48,673 nt of DNA from Acidobacteriaceae bacterium (GTDB lineage Bacteria; Acidobacteriota; Terriglobia; Terriglobales; Acidobacteriaceae), in the NCBI GenBank assembly GCA_025355385.1, contig JANXZS010000074.1, positions 1-48,673 on the forward strand. The letters are read 5' to 3'. Numbering within the stretch: position 1 is the first letter of the stretch; every line of letters starts with the position of its first letter. This document shows positions 25,538-34,103 of the stretch, piece after piece. Under the pieces are notes generated by a model. The model saw only the letters and a program-made list of their open reading frames with translations, was not told the DNA's origin and searched no databases. The translations under genes and the position numbers were made by a program.

Positions 25538-26707
25538 ATGTCTACCCCTATAACAACTCACGACGAAGCCAAACTCAACAACGAAGAGATCCTGCGCTAT
25601 TCCCGTCACCTCATCATGCCCGAGGTTGGCATGGTTGGACAGCGAAAGCTGAAGGCTGCCCGCGTTCTCTGCGTCGGCGCTGGCGGACTCGGTTCGCCGC
25701 TGATTCTCTACCTTGCTGCAGCCGGGGTGGGAACCATCGGGCTGGTCGACTTCGACGTCGTGGATTACAGCAACCTGCAACGCCAGATCATCCACACCAT
25801 GAGGGACGTGGGACGACACAAGATAGATTCAGCCGCAGAGAAAATTGCCGCAATCAATCCATTTGTGAACACTGTCCGCTTTGAGACCAAGCTCACCAGC
25901 GCAAATGCTCTCGAGATCTTCAGGGATTTCGATATCATTGCTGACGGCACCGACAACTTCGCCACCCGCTATCTGGTCAACGATGCCTGTGTACTTTCAG
26001 GCAAGCCCAACGTTTATGCTTCCATATTTCGCTTCGAGGGTCAGGCCACTATATTCGCCACTGAGAGCGGACCATGTTACCGCTGCCTGTACCCGGAGCC
26101 TCCACCACCCGGATTAGTTCCTTCGTGTGCCGAAGGCGGGGTACTGGGCGTGCTGCCAGGGATCTTAGGCACCATCCAGGCCACTGAGGTTATCAAGCTG
26201 ATCCTGGGTACGGGTGAGCCGTTGATCGGGCGATTGCTGCTGGTAGATGCCCTGGCCGCGCGGTTCCGCGAACTGCGTGTGCGCAAGAATCCTGATTGTC
26301 CAGCTTGTGGTGTCAATCCTACGGTTCGGAAACTGATCGACTACGACCAATTCTGCGGGATAAGAGGAGAAGAAGCCGCCGCGACAGCGGGCATTCCTGA
26401 AATACAACCCGAAGAACTTAAGCGCAGACTCGATGCCGGTGAAGATATTTTCGTGCTAGACGTTCGCGAGCCCCACGAGTACCAGATCTGCAATCTGAAC
26501 GGTTACCTGATCCCGATTGGCGACCTGCCCAAGCGTGTCCACGAATTGGACTCCAGCCGGGCGATTGTCATTCACTGCAAGAGCGGTACTCGGAGCGCCA
26601 AGGCTGTGGAGTTTCTCCACCAGGCAGGCTTCCAGCAGGTCACGAATCTCGCCGGAGGCATCATGCGCTGGTCGGAAAAAGTAGACCCTACCGTCCCCAG
26701 GTATTAG
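25538..26707 (+). CDS. moeZ: ThiF/MoeB-type E1-like adenylyltransferase with C-terminal rhodanese domain
   Basis: Adenylates the C-terminal glycine of a small sulfur carrier and transfers sulfur to it (MoeZ/MoeBR or UBA4 architecture). It has 389 residues. The Rossmann loop GAGGLGS is near residue 47, Cys197 lies in PSCAEGG, zinc cysteine pairs are in CYRC and CPAC, and a rhodanese domain (about 285-385) has the active loop HCKSGTRS with Cys347. The product would be a thiocarboxylated carrier for molybdopterin, thiamine or cysteine synthesis; the sequence does not say which. The JAMM protease upstream favours a CysO-like route. The symbol is by architecture only. Confidence 0.87.
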   Translation: MSTPITTHDEAKLNNEEILRYSRHLIMPEVGMVGQRKLKAARVLCVGAGGLGSPLILYLAAAGVGTIGLVDFDVVDYSNLQRQIIHTMRDVGRHKIDSAAEKIAAINPFVNTVRFETKLTSANALEIFRDFDIIADGTDNFATRYLVNDACVLSGKPNVYASIFRFEGQATIFATESGPCYRCLYPEPPPPGLVPSCAEGGVLGVLPGILGTIQATEVIKLILGTGEPLIGRLLLVDALAARFRELRVRKNPDCPACGVNPTVRKLIDYDQFCGIRGEEAAATAGIPEIQPEELKRRLDAGEDIFVLDVREPHEYQICNLNGYLIPIGDLPKRVHELDSSRAIVIHCKSGTRSAKAVEFLHQAGFQQVTNLAGGIMRWSEKVDPTVPRY

Positions 26708-26788
26708 CCATTGCGAGCACATAGTGCAGAGAATGCGAGGGCCAGCGCACGCTGGATATGGTTAAAAGGGCTCGGCAGCGTTGAGATG

Positions 26789-26865
26789 TGGAGCACGGGA
26801 TGGGGGTCGAACCCATGTATACCGGCTTTGCAGGCCGGCGCGTTAAGCCACTTCGCCACCCGTGC
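26789..26865 (-). tRNA. tRNA-Cys (GCA)
   Basis: Reads as a full cloverleaf on the minus strand. The acceptor stem is GCACGGG/CCCGTGC, U8 is in place, and the D stem is 3 bp (GCG/CGC). The anticodon stem CCGGC/GCCGG carries loop CTGCAAA (anticodon GCA at 26831-26829). The variable loop has 5 nt, the T stem is ATGGG/CCCAT with loop TTCGACC, the discriminator is U as expected for cysteine tRNAs, and CCA is encoded. Confidence 0.97.
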
Positions 26866-27214
26866 TCATGGTTAAAGTAACGATTGAGATATTTATAGCA
26901 AACTATAACAAAATATGGCCGCTCCTTCAGCCTTTCCACTCCCGCAATCTGCCTGGACTCGCCTTTGGCCCATTGGTCGAGATGATGAGGTTAAGTCAAG
27001 TTCTGCCAGAAAACAAATGAATTCGAATAGCTCCATTGATGACTTGGGACGCGGCCGTTCGATGAATCTTGATTCGAATCACCTGAGCCACGCTTGTGAG
27101 CCACACCCTAGTGTTCTCCGTCGGAATGTGCCCTCCAAAACGACTACGACACGTGAGGCCGGGTGACATAGGATAGTGCTGAGTTGGATTGCTCCCCGGA
27201 CGGAAGGGTAAAAC
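26866..27214. other. gap between tRNA-Cys and GH92 gene
   Basis: A 349-bp divergent gap. Near the tRNA it holds an AT-rich inverted repeat TTATAG-CAAA-CTATAA (26893-26908). Its minus-strand TATAAA (26897-26892) is a likely -10 about 27 bp before the tRNA. The remaining part shows only a ribosome site (GGAAGGG) for the gene at 27215. Confidence 0.45.
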
Positions 27215-29446
27215 ATGCGACGAGCAATGCGAGTCGGAGTTGTGGTCTTTGGAGTTTGTTGCTTCACTTCAATGCTGGCGGCACAAGTCGCGCAGCACGT
27301 CGATCCGCTGCTCGGAGTGGATGGAGGAGGTAATACTTTTCCAGGACCGACAACTCCTTTCGGAATGGCCAAGCCGGGTCCGGATATGGACGTAGGGGTG
27401 GATGACGCCAATGCCGGATGGGCGGCGAAAGGAGAGATTCGTGGCTTCAGCCAGACCCACGTGAGTGGTACGGGGGGTGGGGTGAAATATGGCAACATAC
27501 TGGTGCAGCCAACGACGGGTGCTCCGGTCACGAATGGGTATGGCTCGCCGCGAGAGAAAGAGCAAGGAGCTATCGGGTTTTATAAAGTCACGTTGCAGAG
27601 ATATCCGATCGACGTCGAAATCACGGCTGCTCGGCGCACAGCGTTCTATCGGTTTACCTATCCCGATGCGCGCCAAGCCAACATCCTTTTTGACGCGGGA
27701 CACTACCTCAAGTCGGGTTCCAAGGCTGGGGAAGGTCAGTCCCTCACTGCTTCCCAGATCACAGTTTTGTCGCCGACCGAAGTCACCGGATCAAGCAGTG
27801 TAACTGGGGGCTGGAATAAACAACCCACTTCATACACCGTTTACTTCTACGCGAAGACCGACATGCCGGCGCAGTCCTGGGGCACATGGCGAGACCATGA
27901 TATGCATCCAGGCGCAAGGCACGCCGAGGCCGGCGCCAACGCAGGAACAGGCGCATGGCTTACCTTCCCGACTAAACAGGGAGAGCAGGTGCGGTTGAAG
28001 GTTGGGATATCGTTTGTCAACCCCGAGCAGGCCAAGAGCAACGCCACATCGGAGATTGCGGGCTTCGATTTTGACGCGACCCGGGCGGCTTCCGCCGCGG
28101 AGTGGGATAAAGCGCTGGGTGCTATCGAACTGAAGGGGGAGACACCAGAGCAGGCTCAGATGTTCTACACCGCTCTCTACCACGCGATGCTGATGCCCAC
28201 GGACAGAACCGGCGAGAACCCTTTGTGGCAATCGAAGGAGCCGTACTACGACGACTACTATGCGATCTGGGATACTTTCCGCACGTCCAGCCCCTTATTG
28301 ACGCTGATTGCGCCGGAGAGAGAGACGAAAATTGTGCGGGCTCTGGTCGATCTCTATCGAAACGAGGGCTGGTTGCCGGATGCGCGGAGCGGCAATTATA
28401 ACGGGCGCACACAGGGTGGCAGCAACGCAGAGTTCGTGCTGACAGACGCGTATGTAAAAGGGCTCAAGGGTATCGACTGGAATACCGCGTATGCGGCTGA
28501 AGTGAAAGATGCCGAGGTCTCTCCAAAAGATCAGTTCAAAGAGGGACGCGGGGGACTCGCCGGATGGCATGACGCGGGTTATGTAACCGTCGAGGACGTG
28601 GATCGCCCCGGCTCAAAACAGATGGAATATGCAGCGAATGACTTCGAGATTGCGCTGCTTGCCAAGGGGATGGGAAAGACGTCGGAATACGAGAAATATC
28701 TGAGGCATTCGGGAAACTGGGAGAACTTATGGGATTCCAACCTTGATGATAGCGGGTTCAGGGGGTTTATCCGGCCGCGACACCGCGATGGTAGTTGGCT
28801 GACGCCTTTCACGACCATCGAGGACTGTAGCTGGGGCGGCAAAACATTTTACGAAGGTAACTCCTGGACCTATTCCTTGTTTGTGCCGCAGAACGTGGCG
28901 CGGCTCATCGAGAAATCTGGTGGGCCACAGAGATTCGTGGAGAGACTGGATGCATTCTTCAATGTGCCAGGTCGATACGACGTAGGCAACGAACCTGGAT
29001 TCCTCAGCCCGTATCTTTACATTTGGGCGGGACGGCACGATAAAACCGCGTCGCGAGTGCGGGAAATTATGGCGGCGAACTTCCATGCAGGGCGCAAGGG
29101 CTTGCCGGGAAATGATGATTCGGGCGCAATGTCGTCGTGGTACGCGTTCGGGCAAATGGGTATTTTCCCCAACGCGGGACAGGATGTTTACCTGATCGGA
29201 AGTCCGGGGCTTCCGCAGACAGTGCTGCATCTGGCAGACAGCAGGACCTTCGTCATTGAAGCAAAGAATGTCTCTGCAGGAAACAAATACGTAACCGCAG
29301 CTGAACTGAATGGCAAGCCCCTGAATCGAGCGTGGCTGCGTCACTCGGAGATTGTAAACGGCGGCCGACTGGTGCTTACGATGGAGCAAGAGCCAGGTTT
29401 GTGGCCAACGGGCGATGTGCCACCGTCGACGCCATCCACTCGCTAG
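27215..29446 (+). CDS. secreted glycoside hydrolase family 92 (alpha-mannosidase)
   Basis: Calcium-dependent exo-alpha-mannosidase of the GH92 type, removing mannose from glycans. It has 743 residues with a Sec signal peptide (1-23, ending MLAAQ). Family blocks are VDPLLG...GNTFPGPTTPFGM at the mature N terminus, AIWDTFRTSSPL, GGSNAEFVLTDAY, GGKTFYEGNSWTYS, and GNDDSGAMSSWYAFGQMGIFP with the catalytic-region aspartates near 634-635. Linkage specificity cannot be read. The ATG at 27215 has GGAAGGG upstream. The stop codon lies inside the left arm of a 118-bp palindromic element. It stands alone. Confidence 0.93.
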   Translation: MRRAMRVGVVVFGVCCFTSMLAAQVAQHVDPLLGVDGGGNTFPGPTTPFGMAKPGPDMDVGVDDANAGWAAKGEIRGFSQTHVSGTGGGVKYGNILVQPTTGAPVTNGYGSPREKEQGAIGFYKVTLQRYPIDVEITAARRTAFYRFTYPDARQANILFDAGHYLKSGSKAGEGQSLTASQITVLSPTEVTGSSSVTGGWNKQPTSYTVYFYAKTDMPAQSWGTWRDHDMHPGARHAEAGANAGTGAWLTFPTKQGEQVRLKVGISFVNPEQAKSNATSEIAGFDFDATRAASAAEWDKALGAIELKGETPEQAQMFYTALYHAMLMPTDRTGENPLWQSKEPYYDDYYAIWDTFRTSSPLLTLIAPERETKIVRALVDLYRNEGWLPDARSGNYNGRTQGGSNAEFVLTDAYVKGLKGIDWNTAYAAEVKDAEVSPKDQFKEGRGGLAGWHDAGYVTVEDVDRPGSKQMEYAANDFEIALLAKGMGKTSEYEKYLRHSGNWENLWDSNLDDSGFRGFIRPRHRDGSWLTPFTTIEDCSWGGKTFYEGNSWTYSLFVPQNVARLIEKSGGPQRFVERLDAFFNVPGRYDVGNEPGFLSPYLYIWAGRHDKTASRVREIMAANFHAGRKGLPGNDDSGAMSSWYAFGQMGIFPNAGQDVYLIGSPGLPQTVLHLADSRTFVIEAKNVSAGNKYVTAAELNGKPLNRAWLRHSEIVNGGRLVLTMEQEPGLWPTGDVPPSTPSTR

Positions 29447-29560
29447 CGCAGAAGCAGGGATAGTGTGATGTATCCAGCGTAAGCGATGTAGGTATTTTCT
29501 TGATGAAAATGCCTGCAGAGATCTGTGGCTCACCTTACAGTAACCCTACTTCTGCGCTAG
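29443..29560. repeat. 118-bp palindromic element, copy 1
   Basis: Arms CTAGCGCAGAAGCAGGG (29443-29459) and CCCTACTTCTGCGCTAG (29544-29560) pair over 17 positions with one mismatch. Inside is a second hairpin, GGTATTTTC-TTGAT-GAAAATGCC (29491-29513), with one T:G pair. It lies between two convergent genes and overlaps the GH92 stop codon. Ten base differences separate it from copy 2 (36876-36993). It probably acts as a bidirectional terminator or is a REP/MITE-like mobile repeat. Confidence 0.85.
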
Positions 29561-29567
29561 TCTTTTG

Positions 29568-30974
29568 TTAGATCTCAACCGGTATGTTTGCGGCCCCGCT
29601 GGTGCCAAACACTTGCCGGTAGCGTTCGATCTCCGCCGGGGCCCCCGTAGACTTGGCGTAGTTGTCGGAGAGTTTTACTGCCGGTCGCCCATCTGCTGCG
29701 GTCAGCTTGCAGATCAGGCTGATTGGTTCGAACTCGTTTCTGCCGTCGGGATCACAGCCGCGAAAATCATTGGTGAGCAAAGTGCCCCAGCCGGCACTGA
29801 AGCGTATCCTACGTCCGGGCGACCACTTGGCGGGGTCGTCAAAATCGGCGGCTGACCGGAAATCTTTCGGCGTCACACCCTGCTGAAGAGTTCCGGAAAA
29901 ATAGGCGTGCAGCCCAAGTATCGCATCCACATCGAGTGCGTCTGAGGCGATGATGAGCTTGTCCCGCGGTTCCCGGCCGTGCTGCCGAAGCCACCGTATA
30001 TATTCATCGCCAGCGATGTACGGATCTTTGCTATCAATGCGCTGCCCCGTCCAATCTGCAGTCCATTCGGGGGCATCCTGAAGAAATTGGGTTGTGCCAA
30101 AAGTATCGGGCAGCATGATCAGCAGCTCACCCTGATAGGTGTTTTGCCACAACTCCAGCACGCGGTATTGAGATGCTTTGAGCGCCTGGTCATCGGCAGC
30201 CAATGCGGCCAGCGCCATTGGAATCTCGTGCGCATTGGTGCCGATCGCCTCCATGTCATGCTTGTAGGCCAGGTAAGTATTCGAAGTTCCAGAGAAGCTT
30301 TCGCCGAGCGCTCTGCGGCAAACATTTACGGCATACTCCTGCCATAGAAAACTATGCCGCCTCCGCGTGCCGAAGTCAGCAACCTTAAGGCCCGGAACCC
30401 CTCGCAATCGCTCCATCTTCTCCCACAGTCTCGTCTTGGCGCGCGCATAAAACACATCCAGCGCGATTTCGGTCATCCCTTTGAAGCCGGCCCTGGTCCT
30501 CAACTCGCCCAGAATGGAGAGGCCATATATCTCCCACATCGTTGTATCGGTCCAGAGTCCTTCAAATTTCAAGCAAAACTGCCCGTCCTGGATCGAAACC
30601 TCATATTCCGACAAGCGAAACCCATGTTCCAGCCACGCCAGAAATGCAGGCTCGAAGATGCCCCTGCGACCGTAGAAGGTGTTTCCCGCGAGCCAGATCA
30701 ACTCGGATTTGCGGAACCGCAATCGGCGCACCTGCTCCAGCTGGGCTACCAGTTCCTCGCGCGGAATGCGATCTGCCAGCCTGACTTCAGAGCTGCGATT
30801 GATCAGCTCGAAGGTTGCGTTTGTTCGGGGAAAATGTTTCCAGATAAACTGCAGCATGAGCAGTTTGTAAAAATCCGTATCGAGCAAAGAGCGAGTGACC
30901 GGGTCCAGATTCCAATTGTGGTTATGCGCTCTCTCGGCAAAGTTCACGATCACCGTGGAAATCCTCAATACCAT
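29568..30974 (-). CDS. pncB: nicotinate phosphoribosyltransferase
   Basis: Converts nicotinate and PRPP to nicotinate mononucleotide in NAD salvage. It has 468 residues from ATG 30974. LLDTDFYKLLMLQF begins the domain, ADFGTRRRHSF is the family signature, and GTNAHEIPMA holds the phosphorylated histidine region. The frame is open to 31145, but that would run into the neighbouring gene and adds non-family sequence. A GTG at 30953 with GAGGA 8 nt upstream is an equally good start. It is convergent with GH92, only 7 bp past the palindromic element. Confidence 0.92.
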   Translation of the reverse strand: MVLRISTVIVNFAERAHNHNWNLDPVTRSLLDTDFYKLLMLQFIWKHFPRTNATFELINRSSEVRLADRIPREELVAQLEQVRRLRFRKSELIWLAGNTFYGRRGIFEPAFLAWLEHGFRLSEYEVSIQDGQFCLKFEGLWTDTTMWEIYGLSILGELRTRAGFKGMTEIALDVFYARAKTRLWEKMERLRGVPGLKVADFGTRRRHSFLWQEYAVNVCRRALGESFSGTSNTYLAYKHDMEAIGTNAHEIPMALAALAADDQALKASQYRVLELWQNTYQGELLIMLPDTFGTTQFLQDAPEWTADWTGQRIDSKDPYIAGDEYIRWLRQHGREPRDKLIIASDALDVDAILGLHAYFSGTLQQGVTPKDFRSAADFDDPAKWSPGRRIRFSAGWGTLLTNDFRGCDPDGRNEFEPISLICKLTAADGRPAVKLSDNYAKSTGAPAEIERYRQVFGTSGAANIPVEI

Positions 30975-31035
30975 ACTGCTACAGGGAGCGCTGTTCGCGC
31001 GAGTGGGGGAGGACGAATCGCATTGGGTAATTGTG

Positions 31036-31698
31036 CTAGTACATCCAGCTACAATCGCGATTGAAATCCGTCGTCTCTGAACGCTGCCATTTGCCAGCCC
31101 TTTTCTCGACAGCAAAGACTCCTCCGCTGCCGCAATGCACACCACAGCTTTTGGCCACCGACACTAGCGCCCGCGTATGTGCGGAGTCGAAGCCTGGCAC
31201 TCCCAGCAGTCGCAGGTGCCTGAGTTGACGGTATTTTTCGCATTGTGAGGCGTCGCTCCAGTGCGTGAGGAGGCAATGCTGTGCCAGGGATACCTCGGAT
31301 TTTGATAGCAATTGATATCCCTCGGGAATCGAGAACTTCTTTTCCCAGCGGTGGCTCTGCCGATTGGCGGCAACAAAGGCATCGAGCATCAGGTGCTCAG
31401 TAGCCGTCGCTGGCCTCAGGCAACTCCCGTCCACCTGCGGAATATCCGTCTGAGAATCTTCCGCGAAAGCGAGCGGTTCGTCCATTGGGGTCTGGTACAG
31501 AGCCGAATACACATCGTAAGACTCGGCCGGGACTTCGCTTCCTCCTGGCTGGTTTAAAGGCATCGTGACCGAAAGATCCGTGGTCGGTTTGGTCTCAGGA
31601 GACTTTGTGCGTCGTAGAGAGTTGAAGCGCACCCACAGCAGCGCGAACGCGATTACCAGCAGGAACAACCGCAATCCCAGACGCCAGGAGAAGCGCAT
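31036..31698 (-). CDS. membrane-anchored protein of unknown function
   Basis: I do not recognise a named family. The 220-residue product has an N-terminal signal anchor (about 8-25, LGLRLFLLVIAFALLWV) followed by a Ser/Thr/Pro-rich linker and an extracytoplasmic domain of about 160 residues. That domain contains six cysteines, including CGVHCGSGG, and ends EKRAGKWQ...CSWMY. This late pattern (CG-x-xCG, then a lysine-rich strand and GKW) recalls uncharacterised exported acidobacterial proteins. The ATG at 31698 with GGAG 8 nt upstream is preferred to a TTG at 31704. It is upstream of pncB on the same strand, gap 61 bp. Confidence 0.65.
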   Translation of the reverse strand: MRFSWRLGLRLFLLVIAFALLWVRFNSLRRTKSPETKPTTDLSVTMPLNQPGGSEVPAESYDVYSALYQTPMDEPLAFAEDSQTDIPQVDGSCLRPATATEHLMLDAFVAANRQSHRWEKKFSIPEGYQLLSKSEVSLAQHCLLTHWSDASQCEKYRQLRHLRLLGVPGFDSAHTRALVSVAKSCGVHCGSGGVFAVEKRAGKWQRSETTDFNRDCSWMY

Positions 31699-32040
31699 TT
31701 TCAATACTCCATGCTCAAAATATAGCGTGACAACACGAGCGCTGATTGGCTACTAGCGTAAGTGAGCAGAGCGATCGCGTTGCTCCACGCGAGGCAAGTT
31801 GACTAGTGAAAGTGAGTAGTAGTGGCTTGGGGGGTAACCCGCAGCTGCTCAGTAACCTCCTTGCCAGATCTATGCAAGCATACTCAGCACCCATCGGAAG
31901 AGGCAAAGTCTCTTGAGATTGCATTGACGATGCGGCGCTGTCTTGTCTGCCTACCGTGTCCCCACTGGCTCCGGTCCACCCTGTCGTTTTATCGAGTCTC
32001 AGGGTTGACGGCTTCCGACCGGGATAGCATGATGGGCCAC
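31699..32040. other. gap between unknown gene and cupin gene
   Basis: A 342-bp divergent gap. Two similar 18-mers, ACTAGCGTAAGTGAGCAG (31752) and ACTAGTGAAAGTGAGTAG (31802), 50 bp apart, agree at 14 positions. No clear promoter. The cupin reading frame is open through the right half but shows no family likeness there. Confidence 0.35.
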
Positions 32041-32445
32041 ATGAAAGTACTCACAAATGAGATGCGGGGCTGCCGCAAGGGTCCTGAAGCATGGTTTACC
32101 GGCACCGTGTGGATAGACGAGATTGCGACCGGAGAAACGCCTTCAAGGCTTAAGGTGAACCGAGTTTCGTTCGAGCCGGGCGCGCGCACAGCGTGGCATA
32201 CCCATCCGGTCGGACAAGCGCTTCATGTCGTGTCAGGCATTGGCAGAGTGCAGCTCAAAGGTCATCCTGTGCAAGAGATTCGTCCCGGCGATACGGTTTG
32301 GATCGGTGCGGGGGAAGTGCATTGGCACGGCGCATCTCCCAGATACACGATGATCCATTTAGGCATGCAGGAGAGTGACGAACACGGAACCGATGTGGTC
32401 TGGCTGCAGCACGTCACGGACGAAGAGTACCTGCCTCCCGCTTAA
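32041..32445 (+). CDS. single-domain cupin, hydroxynitrile lyase-like
   Basis: A 134-residue cupin. From memory it closely resembles the manganese-dependent hydroxynitrile lyase of Granulicella tundricola: WFTGTV near residue 18, FEPGARTAWHTHPVGQ, IRPGDTVW, HWHGASP and HVTDEEY correspond block for block. The metal ligands are all present (two His and one Gln in HTHPVGQ, one His in HWHG). Such enzymes interconvert cyanohydrins with aldehyde and HCN in vitro; the natural substrate is not known. ATG 32041 gives the same N-terminal length as that enzyme; ATGs at 32029 and 32032 are alternatives. Single gene. Confidence 0.8.
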   Translation: MKVLTNEMRGCRKGPEAWFTGTVWIDEIATGETPSRLKVNRVSFEPGARTAWHTHPVGQALHVVSGIGRVQLKGHPVQEIRPGDTVWIGAGEVHWHGASPRYTMIHLGMQESDEHGTDVVWLQHVTDEEYLPPA

Positions 32446-32675
32446 CCTCTGCTTGTTGGTAAAAGGGCATGTCCAAGGCGCGTTTGCGCTACACTTGGGC
32501 GAGCCGCGAAGCATAACTTTTTGTAAGCGGCTATGAGAGCGAAATTGTGACAAAGTGATCCGTGGGAGCGAGGGATTGCCAGCCAATGCGCATCGACGTA
32601 CATTTCTGTTAGTCCGAGAGCGTTTCACTACTCAATTAATCCCCATTCAACTGATTCCCTGGAAAACTCATAGTT

Positions 32676-34103
32676 ATGGACGTTCTTAAAAAACTTTTTG
32701 AGCAGCATTTTCACTTGCCGGTCGAGCAGGTGGACTCGCTTCAGGGTCAACTGGGCGGTTCCGGACGAAAAATCGTCCGACTTAACAGCCAAACATTCAG
32801 TGCCATCGGCATTCTGTATGACGTACGGGAAGAAAACGTCGCGTTCCTGGAATTTTCAAGGCATTTTCGTCGGCATGGCTTGCCGGTACCCGAGATTTAC
32901 GCTGAAGACTTGAGCAGTGGAGCGTATGTCGAAGAAGACCTGGGCCAGACTACTCTGTTCGAATTTCTGGCGCACAATCGTGCGGATCACATCCTCGCTC
33001 CCGAAGCTGTCGATGCCTATCGTAAAGTTGTAGCGATGTTGCCACGCTTCCAGGTTGAAGCCGGTCGCGATCTAAATTACAAGTTTTGCTATCCGCGCGC
33101 CAGCTTCGACCGCCAGTCCATCGCCTGGGATTTAAATTATTTCAAGTACTACTTTCTCAGGCTTGCGGGCATCGCCTTCAACGAGCAGGCGCTGGAAAAT
33201 GATTTTAGCCGCCTCACTAAGTTCCTACTAAGCGCCGACCGCGACTACTTTCTTTATCGGGATTTCCAATCGCGCAATGTCATGTTGCGCGACGGACACC
33301 CATTTTTTTTGGATTATCAAGGTGGCCGTCGAGGCGCTCTTCAGTACGACATTGCTTCTTTGCTGTACGACGCCAAGGCCGATTTATCACCCGAGCTACG
33401 CCACCAGTTACTTGATCACTACCTCGACATCCTATCTGGTTACATCGAGCTTGATCGGCAGAGGTTCATGCGGTATTACTACGCCTACGTCTATGTCCGA
33501 ATCATGCAGGCGTTCGGTGCTTATGGCTTTCGTGGCTTTTATGAGCGCAAAGCTCATTTCTTGCAGAGTGTTCCGTATGCGCTGAAGAATTTACGATGGT
33601 TGCTTCACAACGTCGAGTTGCCGGTCCCGCTGTCGACACTGATGGATGCCTTTCATGGAATGTTAGCCTCGGAGCAATTGCAGGGCCTGGCTCTGGCTCC
33701 AGGTCAATTCACGGTACGGATTTTCAGTTTCTCATTTCACAAGGGCCAGCCGAAGGATGAATCCGGGCATGGCGGAGGCTTCGTCTTCGATGCTCGGAGT
33801 CTTCCCAATCCAGGTCGCGAGGAGCGCTTTAAAGCGCTGACGGGTAGAGACGCGGCCGTGGTCGAGTATCTCAATGTGCAAGAGAGTGTCGGCCAGTATC
33901 TCGACCACGCGTTGTCGCTTGTAGATGCCAGCGTCAGCAATTATCAAAGCCGCGGATTCAAGAACCTGATGGTATCGTTCGGTTGTACCGGAGGCCAGCA
34001 TCGATCCGTTTACCTGGCGGAGCAACTGGCGAAACATCTGCGGGGCACGAGTGGAGTGGAGATAAAGTTGGAGCACCGCGAGCAGGAGAACTGGCCAAGA
34101 TGA
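32676..34103 (+). CDS. amino-sugar kinase (APH/AmgK-like) fused to RapZ C-terminal domain
   Basis: A two-domain protein of 475 residues. Residues 1 to about 330 are an aminoglycoside-phosphotransferase fold: YRDFQSRNVM with catalytic Asp196 and FLDYQGG with Asp213 for magnesium. That is the fold of AmgK, the anomeric MurNAc/GlcNAc kinase. Residues about 345-470 match the C-terminal domain of RapZ: FSFHKGQP, GFVFDARSLPNP, TGRD and SFGCTGGQHRSVYLAEQLA. The Walker-type N-terminal domain of RapZ is absent. ATGA overlap with the MurU-like gene makes a two-gene recycling operon. Which sugar is phosphorylated, and what the RapZ part senses, is inference. Confidence 0.85.
   Translation: MDVLKKLFEQHFHLPVEQVDSLQGQLGGSGRKIVRLNSQTFSAIGILYDVREENVAFLEFSRHFRRHGLPVPEIYAEDLSSGAYVEEDLGQTTLFEFLAHNRADHILAPEAVDAYRKVVAMLPRFQVEAGRDLNYKFCYPRASFDRQSIAWDLNYFKYYFLRLAGIAFNEQALENDFSRLTKFLLSADRDYFLYRDFQSRNVMLRDGHPFFLDYQGGRRGALQYDIASLLYDAKADLSPELRHQLLDHYLDILSGYIELDRQRFMRYYYAYVYVRIMQAFGAYGFRGFYERKAHFLQSVPYALKNLRWLLHNVELPVPLSTLMDAFHGMLASEQLQGLALAPGQFTVRIFSFSFHKGQPKDESGHGGGFVFDARSLPNPGREERFKALTGRDAAVVEYLNVQESVGQYLDHALSLVDASVSNYQSRGFKNLMVSFGCTGGQHRSVYLAEQLAKHLRGTSGVEIKLEHREQENWPR

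Noticed and set aside
24910-26707. Possible CBASS-like or Bil-type anti-phage conjugation system (E1 plus JAMM)
   Set aside because: No E2-like protein, cyclase or effector is nearby, and the rhodanese domain marks a sulfur-transfer enzyme.
28727-29533. A 268-codon open frame antisense to the GH92 gene and across the palindromic element
   Set aside because: Mirror of conserved GH92 blocks, and it would read through the repeat; not a gene.
31752-31819. Imperfect 18-bp direct repeat, 50 bp apart
   Set aside because: Only 14 of 18 positions agree, and one pair in an intergenic region of this length can arise by chance.
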